5,127 nucleotides of DNA from Psychrilyobacter sp. GTDB lineage: Bacteria; Fusobacteriota; Fusobacteriia; Fusobacteriales; Fusobacteriaceae. The notes below the pieces were generated by a model. That model searched no databases. It saw only the letters and a program-made list of their open reading frames with translations, and had not been told where the DNA came from. Positions 5,121 through 5,127 of the stretch are shown piece by piece. The stretch's first letter is position 1, and each line of letters opens with the position of its first letter. The stretch is from assembly GCA_030621995.1 (NCBI GenBank), contig JAUXGP010000142.1, positions 1 through 5,127 of the forward strand, read 5' to 3'. The position numbers were made by a program, and so were the translations under genes.

Positions 5121-5127
5121 ACTATAT

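Overview
The window is AT-rich (about one-third G+C by eye; AGA and ATA codons are common), and all five protein genes lie on the minus strand. The low G+C, strong Shine-Dalgarno sites (AGGAGG), a clostridial/fusobacterial-style phosphatidylserine decarboxylase and a free-standing NusG domain II protein suggest a Fusobacteriota member (Ilyobacter, Propionigenium, Psychrilyobacter or Cetobacterium type). A low-GC Firmicute remains possible. This placement is inference, not a database result.

Layout in the direction of transcription, from right to left. First comes a tightly coupled pair: psd (phosphatidylserine decarboxylase, 5120-4236) and a membrane-anchored NusG domain II protein (4233-3859), closed by a strong intrinsic terminator at 3799-3830. 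Next is a 445-base stretch without a gene (3414-3858). It holds an AT-rich inverted-repeat element, a weak terminator-like hairpin and, near its left end, the manA promoter and operator. Then follow three separately promoted sugar genes: manA (mannose-6-phosphate isomerase, 3413-2445) with its own terminator, a GntR/HutC-family regulator (2269-1547) with its own terminator, and the first 432 codons of a fused PTS permease EIIABC (1296-1) cut by the window edge. The permease matches the E. coli mannosylglycerate permease MngA, as I recall it, far better than the fructose permease FruA.

The three sugar genes are tied together by one operator motif, the palindrome CTTGTATATACAAG. A perfect copy lies before manA (inside a 22-bp perfect palindrome). 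A second perfect copy (inside an 18-bp palindrome) and a near-perfect copy lie before the PTS gene, and a degenerate copy lies before the regulator gene itself. At manA and at the regulator gene the operator is centred 22.5 bp upstream of the -10 box and covers the -35 box, with identical geometry. This is a self-consistent local regulon: import and phosphorylation of a mannosyl compound, isomerisation of the released mannose 6-phosphate to fructose 6-phosphate, and control by a sugar-phosphate-sensing repressor.

The most attractive hypothesis is a mannosylglycerate (digeneaside) catabolic regulon in an anaerobic, possibly marine bacterium. The expected partner, a mannosylglycerate hydrolase (MngB, a GH38-type alpha-mannosidase), would lie just left of the window if this is right. 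The PTS leader is elaborate: a near-consensus upstream promoter, a short hairpin with seven U, and two operators 53 bp apart. manA also carries a G8 tract in its 18th-codon region that could be slippage-prone.
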